Assembly (NCBI GenBank): GCA_021234155.1
Contig: JAJEKV010000024.1
Span: 15,461,030-15,525,029 of the forward strand
Reading direction: 5' to 3'
DNA length: 64,000 nt
Source of the DNA: Isoetes taiwanensis
Taxonomy: Eukaryota; Streptophyta; Lycopodiopsida; Isoetales; Isoetaceae
Shown here: piece after piece, positions 1-13,880 of the stretch
How positions within the stretch are numbered: the first letter of the stretch is position 1
How the letters are laid out: the number at the start of each line of letters is the position of its first letter
Program-made: the position numbers and the translations under genes
Notes under the pieces: generated by a model
What the model was told of the DNA's origin: nothing
Seen by the model: the letters and a program-made list of their open reading frames with translations, nothing else
Databases searched by the model: none

Positions 1-1397
1 CATGTGCTTGAGTACTGAGGCAGCAAATACTTTGTCTTTCTCACTTGTTTTTTTACATGTTATATCCAATCGCAGTTTGAAAGGTATATTAGAATGGTTG
101 CTGAGTTTGTAAATGGCATTTGATATTGAGTAAAAGAATAATTGGGTTTTGCTTAAAGAAACTCAATAAATGTGAGTCTATGCAGATGTAACCTGTTTGT
201 GTCACGATCATCGCGGTGCGTGTTATGTCATATTTGAATATGGCCTGCTCTCTCAATAATATAATTAGCCTTCTGCCTTCACCTCGTCCCGTAAATTCAG
301 GTATGCAACTTGGATACACCTTTCGATCTGCATAATTTCTTTTCTTCAGCATGGCTGTAGCTTCAATAGTCAATCTCTGTAACAATCACTTAGAGAATGC
401 AGTAGGGTACGGGGCGCTTGGCTTGCCTTTCATCTTTCTGAGATGGTATTGATCTGGCATTAATGTGGAAGGCCATGGGATACACGAATTTATTTATTTT
501 CATTAGCTATAAAATCCTTTGGACAAAGCTTGTCTGGAGAAAATATGAGGAGTTTGCATTTTCTTAAATAGAAAACTACCAAACCCTTGAAGTCTTGAAA
601 ATTCCTCTTATTGCCTCTGCAGCTTTTGAAATTACCAAAATGCCCCTATGTCAATGAATTGCATTGTATAGAAATAAATAACATGGGATATTTTGATAAC
701 ATGGAGGGGCAATAAGGAAGTTCTTGAAGTCTTGACAGCTTTCCCCTTGTTAAACAACAATAGACTTGGTACATCAACGAGCATGGAATCTCGAATAAAG
801 GTTGAAGATATACATCTATTGTGGAAGCATTTGTGATGTGGCAATTTATTACATAAAAAAACACAAATTCAGTTTGTAAAGGTTCCTCTATATTTTAAGG
901 GACCTTGAATATCAAACTGGCTTTAAATACAAAGTGGCCATGAATATTAGAAGGGAAGTTTGAGCATGTAATTATCCTCATTACATTACTATTTGTAGTC
1001 ATCATTCTGCTTGGTTTCCTATAGTCAACTTTCCATCATTAGCTGCTGCTCCTGCTGCTGCTGCATTGGAGACAGTGCTTCAGTCTCGTAATCTGTAGTG
1101 GGGGATCTGGAGCATTCCTTGAAAATTTTGTATGGTGCAAGTGGGATGGCTGAAAATTGGATCCCATCCCTTGTTGGTCCATGAGCATTCACATCATAAA
1201 AGGAGTTATACTTTTACTTTCATAAATCAACTTACGAATAGAGCTTACAGTTTTGTTCTTGAAAATTTTGAACATCAAAGAGGACAGCTTGAGCAAATTT
1301 AAGCTTATTGTCCATCAAAGTTAGTGGATGAGCTATTTGAAGGACGAGTAAGACAGCCTATTATGCAAAGCTGACTATTGAGGATTTGCTTATGCAG
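1..1397. other. Spacer and 5' part of the ClpS locus
   Basis: No complete gene is recognisable here. The stretch holds a short fold-back repeat (586-736) and a possible transit-peptide exon of the downstream ClpS gene at 1025-1087, which starts after a pyrimidine-rich acceptor ending CTATAG and stops before GTAATC. That segment is Ala-rich and joins in phase to the ClpS exon at 1398, but the exon with the start codon was not found. Confidence 0.5.
586..736. repeat. Short fold-back (MITE-like) repeat
   Basis: The left arm (586-617) and right arm (704-736) are imperfect inverted copies built around AGTCTTGAA and CTTATTGCC, with further inward pairing of AATGCCCCT and AGGGGCA. The size of about 150 bp fits a small non-autonomous DNA transposon. 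No clear target duplication was recognised. Confidence 0.45.
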
Positions 1398-1885
1398 TGT
1401 GCCTGTTCCCAGCTGAAGCCAATGAACAGAAACAAGTGCCATATGGACAGTTTGTCCATGCTGCCACTTTACCTGCTGGACCAGGTGGCGGTGTCCTTGA
1501 AAGACCAGCCATTGAGACCACGCCAGGTCGAGAATCTGAGTTTGACCTACGGTATGGATTAAATATCTAATTATTGGTTAAAACAAGTCAAAGCTTTCAA
1601 CAAAGTTTTCTGTAATTCCACAGGAAAAGGAAAAAGATATCTCCTCCATATCGTGTTATGTTGCACAATGATAATTACAACAAAAGAGAGTATGTTGTGC
1701 AAGTGTTAATGAAGGTTATCCCTGGCATGACACTAGACAATGCTGTGAACATAATGCAAGAAGCCCACCATAATGGCTTGGCTGTGGTGATTATATGTGG
1801 ACAACCTGATGCAGAAGAACACTGTGCACAATTAAGGGCCAACGGCCTTTTAAGTTCAATTGAACCTGCGAGCGGAGGTTGCTGA
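1398..1885 (+). CDS. CLPS1: ClpS, N-end-rule adaptor of the plastid Clp protease (3' exons)
   Basis: Known role: plant ClpS1 is a stromal adaptor that recognises substrates by their N-terminus and delivers them to the ClpC chaperone of the Clp protease. Seen: exon 1398-1551, a 72-bp intron (1552-1623, GT...CAG) and exon 1624-1885 ending in TGA. The intron joins in phase to give the conserved ESEFDLRK segment followed by PPYRVMLHNDN, the KREYVVQVL helix, VIPGM, an AH-x-NG motif that includes the conserved His, and a C-terminus ending GGC. About 138 residues are covered, which is the whole mature ClpS domain. The N-terminal transit-peptide exon is uncertain; 1025-1087 is a candidate that joins in phase. 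No stops or frameshifts are seen, so the gene is probably functional. Confidence 0.93.
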
Positions 1886-2591
1886 GTTTTGGACGCCCAA
1901 GTTCTAGTATTAAATTTTCCACGGATCATCTGGGGCCTGACTTTGTAAATACATACTTGCCAAAGTATCCTATTTATAAGAAAAATCCATGTTGTGGCTC
2001 TACATTTGACATATATTAAAGGCATAATAACGAGAAGAGAGGAAACCAGCTTTGCTCAAGGGGAAAACAATCATATAATATCTGCAGATTGGGAAAGAGG
2101 TTTGGGGTCCAGCATCATTTAAAGGGATTCTCACTCATAACAGTATTATCTGAAGATTCTTAGGCCAAAAGGAAGAGATGTCCCCATCCGTGTCCACTAA
2201 CTAGTTTGAGTTGAAACATCAAAATTGGAAAGGCAAAACCTGGGAAATCCAGGAAAGATTACGCAAGGATGGAGAGGAACCCATCGAAAGCGAAATGGGG
2301 AGGAACCCAACAGCATTTGTGAAGTCTATTTTATTTATGGAAGACCAATTATTTGGATTGCAATGAATTTGCTTTATTTTTTGAATAGCGAATTAAAAGT
2401 AGAAGGAAATGAATTTCATTTATGAGAAGCTTGACAATCTTAGTCAAATTTAATATGCGGCCATGGCAATGCTGTCGTAAACGGAAGCAAATTGTTCTAA
2501 ACGGAAGCAATTTGTTCTGGATTTAGAATTTTCCAGTTAATGAATGCAAACTTTTTTTTCCCAATAGGAAAAAAGCCTTTTGTTTATCAAC
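1886..2591. other. Spacer downstream of ClpS
   Basis: AT-rich sequence that includes the ClpS 3' UTR. Only short unsupported ORFs are present and no repeat was recognised. Confidence 0.5.
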
Positions 2592-2683
2592 TAAGGGTAC
2601 TTTCAGACCATGGGGTTAAATTAAGCTAAATTTTAAAGTAACCAATTGTTTGTTAATGATAAATTAAGGTTATTTTTGTCAAG

Positions 2684-2905
2684 CTTTCACACCACTTGTT
2701 ATGTCAATTACTAACATTACAAATTCTGTTAAAAAAGCTTTCAGACATGGGATTTGTTATGTTATCCACTAACATAACAGAATTTGTTAAAAACATTTTC
2801 GCACTAAAGTTTGTTATGTTAGTTTTTAACATAACAAAATCTGTTAAAAAGCGTTTCACATTGCAAAACAGACTAATTGTTATAACATCTAGTGAACAAA
2901 CTCAT
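2684..2905 (+). repeat. Degenerate 54-57-bp subterminal tandem repeat
   Basis: Units start near 2684, 2738, 2795 and 2852. Each begins with a CTTTCAGAC-like or TTTCNCA-like box, has a TTTGTTATGTTA...TAACATAACA pair in the middle, and ends TCTGTTAAAAA. The opening box resembles the transposon terminus itself, suggesting the end was amplified. Related motifs occur in inverted orientation at 5110-5290. Confidence 0.6.
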
Positions 2906-3171
2906 TTTTACAATCCCTGAAGCATGGCCAAAATGGATGTTTGTTCTTTGTTGGTATCTACTTGGTAAAACAGTATGTCTGCATACATATGCACCTGCAG
3001 AGAAGACTGCTAACATCAATTGTACCTCTTAGAGAAGCCAAAGCCACAAGCCAATGCCTCGTCCTTGGATGCCTGATCTGACTACTGCAAAGAAGATAGG
3101 CAGGATACTTTGGACCTTTGGAAACTCAAAGAAGATGGAAACTCAAAGTATTCTGCAAACTCAAAGGCATA

Positions 3172-3306
3172 TTGCGCGGTTAGATCGTTGTGAGTTAAAG
3201 TGTATGCTCTAGGAAGCCTGGCAGGATGCTGCTCTTTATCAGTTCCAACAAATTTGACACACAGCTTGGAGGCATCAAATGTGGATGGACCCAAAAGCCT
3301 TGCATT
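3172..3306 (-). pseudogene. STAY-GREEN (Mg-dechelatase) exon fragment inside the transposon
   Basis: Known role: STAY-GREEN proteins remove Mg from chlorophyll a at the start of chlorophyll breakdown in plastids. Seen: on the minus strand, directly after an intron-like acceptor (TTGGCAG), an open stretch reads ARLLGPSTFDASKL, then a KEQHPARLPR segment and YTLTHNDLTAQ. This follows the conserved start of the STAY-GREEN domain (ARLFGP, F-E-A-SKL, HP-x-KLPR, TLTHSD-I-TA). Similarity stops right after TAQ; the following residues are unrelated, and the catalytic Cys-rich C-terminus is absent. It lies inside the TIR element, so it is best read as a captured gene piece. About 45 residues match, so the assignment is good but not decisive. 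Confidence 0.72.
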
Positions 3307-3649
3307 CTGCCAATACAACACAAGCAATGGTCATGTCCATATTCTGAACAAGCATAAGCATTGAAACCATGGTAAGCTAATGCAGGAAACCACCATAAGT
3401 AGTAACTACCATACACCATAAATGATAATGCTCAAAGGCTGTGCTTACCACAGTGAATTCCAATGGTGTTATTTCATCCTGCATGCTGGTGCTGGCAGTG
3501 GCTACCCCAACCCCAGAACATTGAACAGAGATATTGGTTTCCGTTTGTCAAGAATGACATAGGCCTACTTGGCTACTTACATCAGATTCAACTCATTTCA
3601 TCAATTCAGCATCTTAGTTGTTTGTGTGCTTCAATTACTACAGGTTCAA

Positions 3650-3957
3650 GGAGTAATGTGATTTGGGTTTTGCACAGGTTTTAAGAGAAATACCAGAGCA
3701 GTTTCAACAATCACTTAAACGAAGAAAAAGCCATAGTGTACCTTCATTCTGAGCAGTGAGAATCAATCAATAGTATGTCCAGTGTACAAACAGAAAGATT
3801 AATGTGATTTGCCTTGTGATTGTGAGGGTTTTGCACAGGTTTTTAGAGAAATACTAGAGCAGATTCAACAGTCACTTTATTTAACCAACAAAAACTCATG
3901 TACTTCCCTTTTTGATGAGTGAGAACCAATCAATAATATGTCCAATATACAAAAAAA
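3650..3957 (+). repeat. Degenerate direct duplication of about 150 bp
   Basis: The stretch around 3650-3795 (GGTTTTGCACAGGTTTTAAG, then AGAATCAATCAATAGTATGTC) recurs at 3805-3957 with small changes. It is internal to the transposon and has no coding sense. Confidence 0.55.
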
Positions 3958-4073
3958 CAGATCTGCCATGTTTTTGCATCAAGCAAATATGAATTGAATC
4001 ACAAAACTTGTCTACAGGAATGTTTCAACCATTGGAACTGGGAAGAAACATTTTAAGAGTAGACAGAAGTATA

Positions 4074-4129
4074 CAAGTTATTCTGTAAATAATGTTTCAA
4101 GCAAGTTATTCTGTAAATAATGTTTCAAG
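4074..4129 (+). repeat. 28-bp direct tandem duplication
   Basis: Two adjacent copies of a 28-bp unit beginning CAAGTTATTCTGTAAATAAT. The flanking GAAGAAACATT...AGACAGAAGTA segments are also duplicated. Confidence 0.7.
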
Positions 4130-4500
4130 CATCCATGGAAGTGGAATTGGGAAGAAACATTAAGAGAAGACAGAAGTACAAGCAAGTTATTGGGTAAACG
4201 AATTCTGTACAATAACCAAAGCCTGGCACAGACTTATTGTCTGGCTAGATTCAATCCAAACTTGAAAGTTGAGATCTGCAGTGCCCAGAAAGGAGGCCAT
4301 CCCATGAGCAATTCTGATCAACCAACCATAACCAAAAGGATGCTGCAACTGAGGTAGATGAAGATAAAATGGAAGGGATGAAAGTGCAAGAGTGCGGGCG
4401 GAGGGCGACCGCAGCGCAAGATGATCAACCTATGCATATGCAATGCTGATCTGAGAAGCAGGCAATTGTTTTCACACTTCTGAGTACTTAAGTGGTATTA

Positions 4501-5024
4501 TCAGTTAAAAAAAGACCAGCCCATGTCTCTGTGGTTAGGAGGCTGGAGAACAAACAACTTACTGTCATAGCCAGGAATGAAGGGCTCAGCAAGGCAAGGA
4601 GAAGAAGAAAACTGGGAGAGATCATTGATGTTATAGTTATTATACTCAGAGCCAGAAGTGATGAGGCTAGTGAAAGAGCCAGCATATGCAGATCCAAGGA
4701 ACCCTTCACAGGTGTGGTCATGAGAGGAAACAAGGTCAGGGGGGCTCTCATTTACAAGGCTATGGCTATGGCTATCAAAGAGCAAGGGGCTTTTGGGAGA
4801 TATGGCAAAACCATCTTTCATGGAAGAACATGTGAGATATTTGGATTCAGTTTGGGCACCAGAGTCAGAGCTACAGGAGAAGGCACAGAATGTACCCTAC
4901 TTTCAACGCAATATATAAACGCAATATATGGGAAAAAAAAACTCATCCAGGAAGAAACTTACAGATTGGATTCGTCAGACTTTGAAGCCAACGCCACGGT
5001 GAGGAGCTCCGGCGATGGAGCCAT
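4501..5024 (-). CDS. Unrecognised two-exon ORF of about 143 residues in the transposon
   Basis: Exon 1 runs 5024 to 4963 (ATG, then MAPSPELLTVALAS) and ends at a consensus donor CT|GTAAGT. The intron is 4962-4871, pyrimidine-rich before CTGTAG. Exon 2 runs 4870 to 4501 and ends in TAA. The splice joins in phase with no stops, giving about 143 residues. The product is Ser-rich and slightly acidic, with no membrane segment or family motif that I recognise, and ends GWSFFN. It could be a captured gene piece like the nearby STAY-GREEN fragment, or an element-encoded protein. A longer open frame on the opposite strand (4492-5124) is low-complexity and looks like its shadow. Function unknown. Confidence 0.4.
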
Positions 5025-5311
5025 CGGGAGTCTCGACGCCAGTCTCCGACGAGTTAACAAAATTAAACGAAGGGGTTCGGCATCGAATAAGTTTTGGTCG
5101 ACAAAACATAAAATTGTTAGCTAAATGTTAAGAAATAACATAACAAAAATCAATGTGAAAAGGGGTTAAATGGCTAATTTAACTCTAACAGTTTGTTAAA
5201 AGTTAACCCCTTAAAATTAACAATTTTGTTAACAAAAACCATGTGCGTTAATAGTTAACTTAAATTTTTTTAACTTAACGAAATTGACCCCATGGTGTGT
5301 AGGTACCCTAA

Positions 5312-7867
5312 TAGGATTATATTAGTTTGAACCGGATTGACCCTTTTTTAAGAAATCCATTAGGAACTTTCTTGTAATAAATATTGATAACCATGAAGTT
5401 TCTTTTTAACAAAATTTACAAAGAATCATGTATTAGACTTGTATGTAATGAGAACTCTCTTTACAAGCACGTACAATAGAAACAAAATCAAACTTCTCTA
5501 TTTCAGGCCATTTGACAAGTAGTGCACATTGCACAACCTATAATGCATGCGCTGTAAAATCCTACTAGTATAAAATATAATAGAAAAAAATCCTAAGACC
5601 TATGGCTTCAATCGGCCCAAATCTTTATATGCCATTTTTTGGACCAGCCGTATATCCTACAGTATTTCATATGGACCAGAACTTTTTAATTTGAACCGGA
5701 TTGTTTGATTCGATCCTAGGACTTTGTTGCACACTGCTTCCAGTTTTACATGGAAGAATCGGGTTGAATTTTATATGGAAATGGACGGATAGATATTATT
5801 TCAAGAGTAACCCGCAATCTAGGCCTCTTATTCTTGTGCTTTCAAAGCGATGGAAGAGATTCAAGAGAAGACCATATTTGTTCCATGTCTCCATCCAACT
5901 TGGCTTCCTTAATTGCATTGATGGATCTTCTAAATGATTGTAAATAGTAGTACTGGCCTTGAGTAGGCCATTAGGCCATTATGCTAGGTAAGGGGATGGC
6001 TAGAGTAATGGCCTACTCAAGGCCATTCGGATGACATAATGTGGTGCATTCTGGCATCCAATAGTTGCTAACATTAATGCTTTCTGAAATGCAGTTGGAA
6101 GTAATATTAATTTCTTTTTTTTTTTTTACAATTTCCATTATTTCTTTTTACAAACCAACAATCATTCTATATTAGCTCGCCTAATCAATAGAACTATAAC
6201 ATGTTTCGTGTAAAAAAAAGCAAGTTGCATGATGGATATCTCTCCTTCTTAGATTCATATCTTATCACTTTTCAAGTTGCAACCATTTTGACAATGTCCA
6301 TTAATAGTGGTCATGGTTTGTGGTGGTGGAGAGAGCACTAATAAATGGGCATGGCTATTGGCTGGCAGAAATGAATATCTATAGAAGAAGAATCAGAACA
6401 TATCACTTGCAAAGAATCAAAGCAACACGTATGTAGGTTTATCTGTAGGTTGAAAATCATATTCATGTACATCAATGTTGTTGTTATGAGCCACCCATCT
6501 CCAAGATACAACTTTTCGTTCATGGTACACTCAGTTTTTTAGTATTGATATTCCACTAGCCAAATAAGTGGGACAAACATATTTGGTGCATGAAAGGATG
6601 GGCGGCAATGTCGATGCTGCTTCCTCTATTTGTTCAAATTGTAGACGCCATAGGCAACACAAATACTGTTACCCGACTTGATGACTATTCAAACCTATGC
6701 AAAACTAAAAATATTGTTTCTACTAATACTCAAGCCTGAAATATTGCTTCCATACATTATGTGGAGCCATCTTCACCTTCAACGTGTTTGAAATGGAATA
6801 ATTGTTGCTTAGTGGGCTAACCTGACATGTTCCCCCAACCTCTGTTATGATTGTAATTTAATGGTTTTTGTTAATACTTATTTTCTTTTCTATTATGACA
6901 AGAAGAAATGTTTTCTTCTGCAGACCAACCTAAAAATTTCAGGAATGTCGGGAATGTAGTAGGTAGTGCCATACAAGAAATTAAAACAATGTCAACTAAA
7001 TATAAACATTGTTAACACATGTCACATTGCATGTTAGAGAACAATTTTAAACGTACTATTAAACAAGAATAAGTCATACTATTCAACTGTTATTCGAAAA
7101 CAAGGGTTAGAGGGTCCAGCTAAATGCTTCAGACAATCGATCTGGTTTAAGAATATTGTAAACTTTTTATAATTGTGTGCCATTTCCAGGAAGAATCCAG
7201 TCTAGGCCTCAAAACTAGAGATTTGCCATATTTTTTCGTAAAAATCTGTGCCATATCCCGCTACTTTAGCTATAGAATTCGTCTGTAAAATGGCAGAGCC
7301 CAAAATGCCGGAAGCATATCCCTAAGCTATGGCTATGGCGCTAGAGTTGGGATCTGATACACCCCACGTGTACATCTAGAGATTCCGCGTTGAAATTGAC
7401 TCTACGGAGTGGTTTCTGCTACGGTGGAGTTTTTTTAATCCGAGTGGGTTCTTTGATTTGGGGTTTTTACTTTACGGTGCCAGGTTTATGACAACTAGCC
7501 TTTTGTGCTTTTTTATTCTGTCAGTCTTCATTTTGCTTAAGGCTGCTTTTTGGTCGACACTAAATGCATCAGATTTTGGTTTTTCCTCCACAATTCCGTC
7601 GCATCAAGTTGCCTTATGGTGTAGCCCGTCGGATTCAAGCTGACAGTTTCTTTGTAATTTTTTCTGTTCCTTGTTTCTACCTGTTTCCTGGGTCCGTGAA
7701 CTGGAGGTTGTTAAGCATTGCATCTCTCTAGCACGCTTGCCTATGATCGTTTACAATCTTCTTGCAAGGCCCTTCGAGGGGAAGTTTTTGTTCTTCTTGA
7801 GTTCTCTGATCTTAGCCCCTGGCTAAGGATTTGGGATATTTTAGATCTGGATTGTCGGCGATTCAAA
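5312..7867. other. Spacer and 5' region of the GRIK-like gene
   Basis: Mostly AT-rich spacer without recognisable genes. A perfect 20-bp inverted repeat lies at 5954-6025 and a poly-T run near 6114-6127. The last 400-500 bp should contain the promoter and 5' UTR of the kinase gene, but no single TATA box could be assigned with confidence. Confidence 0.45.
5954..6025. repeat. Perfect 20-bp inverted repeat (hairpin)
   Basis: TGGCCTTGAGTAGGCCATTA at 5954-5973 is exactly the reverse complement of 6006-6025, with a 32-bp loop that itself contains GGCCATTA. It could be a tiny MITE or a fold-back RNA source. Confidence 0.7.
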
Positions 7868-10206
<2,339 letters not shown>

Positions 10207-12266
10207 ATTCAGTTTCATCTATCCAATCCAAAGCGCAGATGGATTATGGCATTCTATATAGTGGTAAGATGTTAGACCCTGCATGCAAATTATGGTAATG
10301 CGTTGGCATCTTACTAACCATAGAGCGTATGGATGCAGGTGTCACCATCTTGTCTGCAGCAGTTTTGCCTTGTACATGTGAGAAATCAATTGTATGTATA
10401 GAGCGCTTAGGAACGTTGTACAGAAAGCTTCATCAAAGTTTTGTAACCATACACCCACATACAATATAAGTATTTGGTGTGCAACAATCGTTATACTAGG
10501 ACTATAGCCAAATATAAATGATTATTGTCTGTTTTTGAATCATGCTGTTACATGTGTATGCTGTGGTGACAAATGTAGCCCAATCTAAATGATCGTTGTC
10601 TGTTTTTGAATCATGCTGTTACGTGTGTATGCAGTTTTTGATGACAAGTTTACACAATCTTTTTTTAAGCCACGGAAAAGTAATGGTTAAGGCTAAGATT
10701 TGTGATGTTGTATGCGAAAGGGAAATCGTACAAGGCTGATGCTGGCATTGTTGACAAGGCCAATATTTTGCTAAATCTATGGGTAAAAGATAATTTTCCA
10801 AGTTTTTTTCTGTTTTTGACTTTTATGTCGCCCATACTTCATGTTGTGCACATATCAATAGATATGTCATTCTCCGGTGGGGGGTCTCTTAATTGGCTTG
10901 TGCAGGTACAAGATGTCTCTTACTGCATTTGAAGTTGTCTATTCTTGATTTGGCTTTAATATCGCATATTTCATCGCTACTACCATCATCATTATTTTAT
11001 TATTATTATAAAATAAACAAGGTGCTACGCACGGGGGGTTGCCCTCCGGTAGCCCGAGAGTGTGATTTCATAGGTTCTGTTTCATTCTTTTTATGTTTGA
11101 ATGAATGCAATGGCAATAGTGTTTGTCTTTATTAGTAAAGTTGCTATTCATTGAGATGGTTGTAATGTGTTGCTTTATCATGTAGTGATTATTATGTAGG
11201 ATTTGTTAACACACATTGACCGAGTTCATGAGATTGTATTGCTCATCTAGAGTTGTAACTAATTAAGAAAGGCGTAGAATATGAGCTAAAAGGTACGTTG
11301 TTCATTAGAGAGCAATTACCCTAATGTTCTCTTATCTTGGATTGGACCCCATCCTCCAAGATCGCATCCCACATGGGATCCCCTCCTCTGGGACCCAGCA
11401 GTCAATGGGATCCCCTCCTCCGGGATGGGTAACTGCACAGTTAGGGCCAATTTTTGGTCGGATCGTGCATCTCTGATAGTAGCAGCGCTCGCTGCACTTC
11501 CTCCTTGGCATCTACCTGCTACTCTTCTCCAACTCATTCCGACCATCTTTAAAGTGATCCCACCGATTCCATGGAGAATCGAGGGAGAAAAACCAACCAC
11601 AAAAAAACTCTAATTTCCGTTATAAGGGGTCGCAGTATTATGCAGTAACTGCGTAGTAAGATGGGATGGAATCTCTGGAGTCTGTTCTGAAGAAATTTCG
11701 AGTCATAAATTCAATCCTTTGTAAAGCGTTTTGAATTTCTTAATACAACTTCATTCAGTCTTCATGGATCGCCTGGGCGAAGGTCTTTTGAGTTTTTTTT
11801 CTTTTACTCGTCGATTCTTAAGCCCTACTATTGTTTGATTGATTTGGAGTACATAGCACCATAGTCCTTGCATTAGTTAGGGCTACAACCACAACTCAAG
11901 ATTATGAAGGATTTCTCCCACTTTCCTATGCATGATTGTGTTAGGGTGTTTGCTCCAAGGAATTGAGGTGGTCTTGTAGAGCCTAATTAGTTTATACTGT
12001 AGTGAATTGTTTTTAAGGCCAATCCTTTGTTGCGATAGCAACTTGCTTAAAATAATTTGTATATGCTTAAATAGCTACGAAAACCATACTTGAAATAGTA
12101 GTCTAGATGATAGGTGCATTAGTTCTTCTACAAAATGCAATGAATTCAATCTTTGCCATTAAAGATATTTTTACCTTCACTGAAACTATAAAGATCCGTT
12201 ACACTTGTAAGTGTGGGAACAACTTTAATGTACATGAAAGAAAACCATATGCTAAAACGGCCATAT
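10207..12266. other. Spacer between the GRIK-like gene and the NPF pseudogene
   Basis: Includes the probable 3' UTR of the kinase gene, a 71-bp tandem duplication (10506-10646), and a stretch at 11340-11430 with several GGATCCC/GGGATCC words. No gene recognised. Confidence 0.5.
10506..10646 (+). repeat. 71-bp tandem duplication
   Basis: Two diverged copies share TTGTCTGTTTTTGAATCATG and the neighbouring CTGTTACRTGTGTATGC. The second copy starts 71 bp after the first. Confidence 0.75.
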
Positions 12267-13731
12267 TTATAGAATATCCTCTTGTGTAGGATAATCAGCC
12301 ACTGTATATTTAATGGTGCTCTTGTATCTATACCACCAGCTCAACAGAATGTAGCCAAATACATCCAACCCAATCAAACAGGCCAATAACCAGTAAAACA
12401 GATCTAACCTGCCATTATCCATCCTATCAGAAATCCAAGGGTGCCCTTTTGAGCATTGATTAGCCAAACTTATGAGAATATTGCTCAAGAAATGCACAAC
12501 TCCCATATTTGCTAGGAATAATGCAGATCCAAGGCTCTGCATAGAATCAGGTGCCTGGTCATAGAAAAACTCTATCTGTCCAATGCTTACAAAAACTGAA
12601 GCTATGCCCATGAGAATGTATTGAGGCAAAAGCCAGAACACGGTAATCAGATGCTTTGGATCATGATTGCTAGAATTAAGTCTTTTATTTTCGGTTATTG
12701 CAGCCATAACCATAGCTAGAACAGTTATAATCATCCCAATTCCTATTCTTTGCAGCATGCTAATGCCTCTAGTGTGCCCTGTTATTTTTGTCAGGAGAGG
12801 CACAATGATTCTGTCATAAATTAGAATGCAGCATATTGCTGTAAGACTGTCAAACACACCCATTGAAGCTGCAGGTATGGTGAAATTTCCACTTAAATGT
12901 CTGTTCATTCTGCTGCCTTGTCTAACAAAGAAAGTACTGAGCTGAGATATGGCGATAGAATAGGGCAAAATAGCAGCCCAGATGGGCATAATTCTAGTAT
13001 GAGCTTGGTATCTTCTAATTGCGAAATGGGGCAGAGACGCTAGGGATTAAGGGGCATTTTTGTTTTATCATCAAGCAGATCATCCTCTGTTATGGTTGCA
13101 GCTTTGTCAAAAATCTGCACAAGTAAAATTCTTAAAACTAGACCTAGGATTTCACAGTTTATGACATCATTTTAGGTTACAGAAATGTGTTTAAGCCTAA
13201 AGTTTGAGAGAAATGAAGCAATTTAGGGTTAAGATTCTTACCGGAATTGGTTTGTCACATCAATCCGTTTCTTCTTGTATCTTCGTAAAACTGAGTAATA
13301 TCAGAAGGGGATGTGTTCTTTCTCTTGTAAAATGCAACTGTTAGAACCTGTGCAATCTTGGTAAGAGGGCTTCTGGCAGGTTTTTGGAACTTGAAAATCT
13401 TGGTGCCAGCCAACTAGATCGCCATGGCTATGGCGAGAAGTACTGTCAGAATGCCAAACCCTAAACCCCAACCTAGATGCTCCTGTACATACACCAGCAG
13501 AGTAGCAGCAGCGATCATGGCAAAATGGATTCCCCATGACCACCAGTTGAAGAAAGAGCTCCAAACGACGAATTGCAGGGCTTCATAGCGCCCGATCCAA
13601 ACCCCAAAAGGTACAGAGCAAAGAAAAAAAAATGCAAGCTGATCCTGGGTAGCTCGAGGGCATGATCCGTGGCTGCATTTTTCGGGCTTGAACTGGTCTA
13701 GTGTTGCTGAGAGAGTAAGCAGTACTAAACC
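12267..13731 (-). pseudogene. NPF (NRT1/PTR family) transporter, 5'-truncated and decayed
   Basis: Known role: NPF proteins are 12-helix proton-coupled carriers of nitrate, peptides or hormones. Seen on minus: 13731-13301 encodes GLVLLTLSATL, ALYLLGFGSGAMKPC, SFFNWW, LVYVQEHLGWG and FQKPARSPLTKIAQV; an intron of about 140 bp; then 13112-12267 encodes the NP-[stop]-RLCPISQLEDTKL segment, IMPIWAAILPYS and the last six helices, ending YPTQEDIL-stop. Lesions: Trp to TAG in the NPWRLC motif, one missing base just before IMPIW, a stop in AMAI-[stop]-LAGT, a deletion between NSSFGA and SSFFNWW, and further frameshifts near 13250. The N-terminal exons with the ExxER proton motif were not found. The last 240 codons (12989-12267) are still open. 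Confidence 0.88.
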
Positions 13732-13880
13732 CTGAAAAAACAGAGCATTATATTCAGAAACTTTTATATTCAGAAACAGAGCAAGGTAAGCAAGGTAGAG
13801 AGAGGATTCGAAAGAAGCAGGGATATCGCAGGAGCCATGCTATGCAACACCAGGAGCGGCCAGTTACTGATCCACAACGC

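Larger units (their letters stand above)
2595..5308. mobile_element. TIR DNA transposon, PIF/Harbinger-like, with captured host sequence
   Basis: The ends are inverted repeats: the left end reads GGGTACTTTCAGACCATGGG and the right end, complemented, GGGTACCTACACACCATGGG. Similarity extends over about 25 bp with four mismatches. The element is flanked by TAA at 2592-2594 and 5309-5311. A 3-bp TAA duplication with termini starting GGG is typical of PIF/Harbinger. Subterminal zones at both ends are rich in TTGTTATGTTA/TAACATAACA motifs. No transposase or Myb-like partner ORF was recognised, so it is probably non-autonomous. It carries a STAY-GREEN gene fragment (3172-3306) and a two-exon ORF (4501-5024), both on the minus strand. 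Confidence 0.75.

Noticed and set aside
4492-5124. 210-codon plus-strand ORF in the TIR element
   Set aside because: No recognisable motif; the opposite strand gives a better-supported two-exon model with consensus splice sites.
7718-7867. N-terminal extension of the GRIK-like kinase from the ATG at 7718
   Set aside because: In frame, but the conserved CC-x-CFGF start at 7868 is the more likely N-terminus; the upstream part looks like 5' UTR.
11340-11430. Repeated GGATCCC words that might be a regulatory array
   Set aside because: Spacing is irregular and the words are short; no further support.
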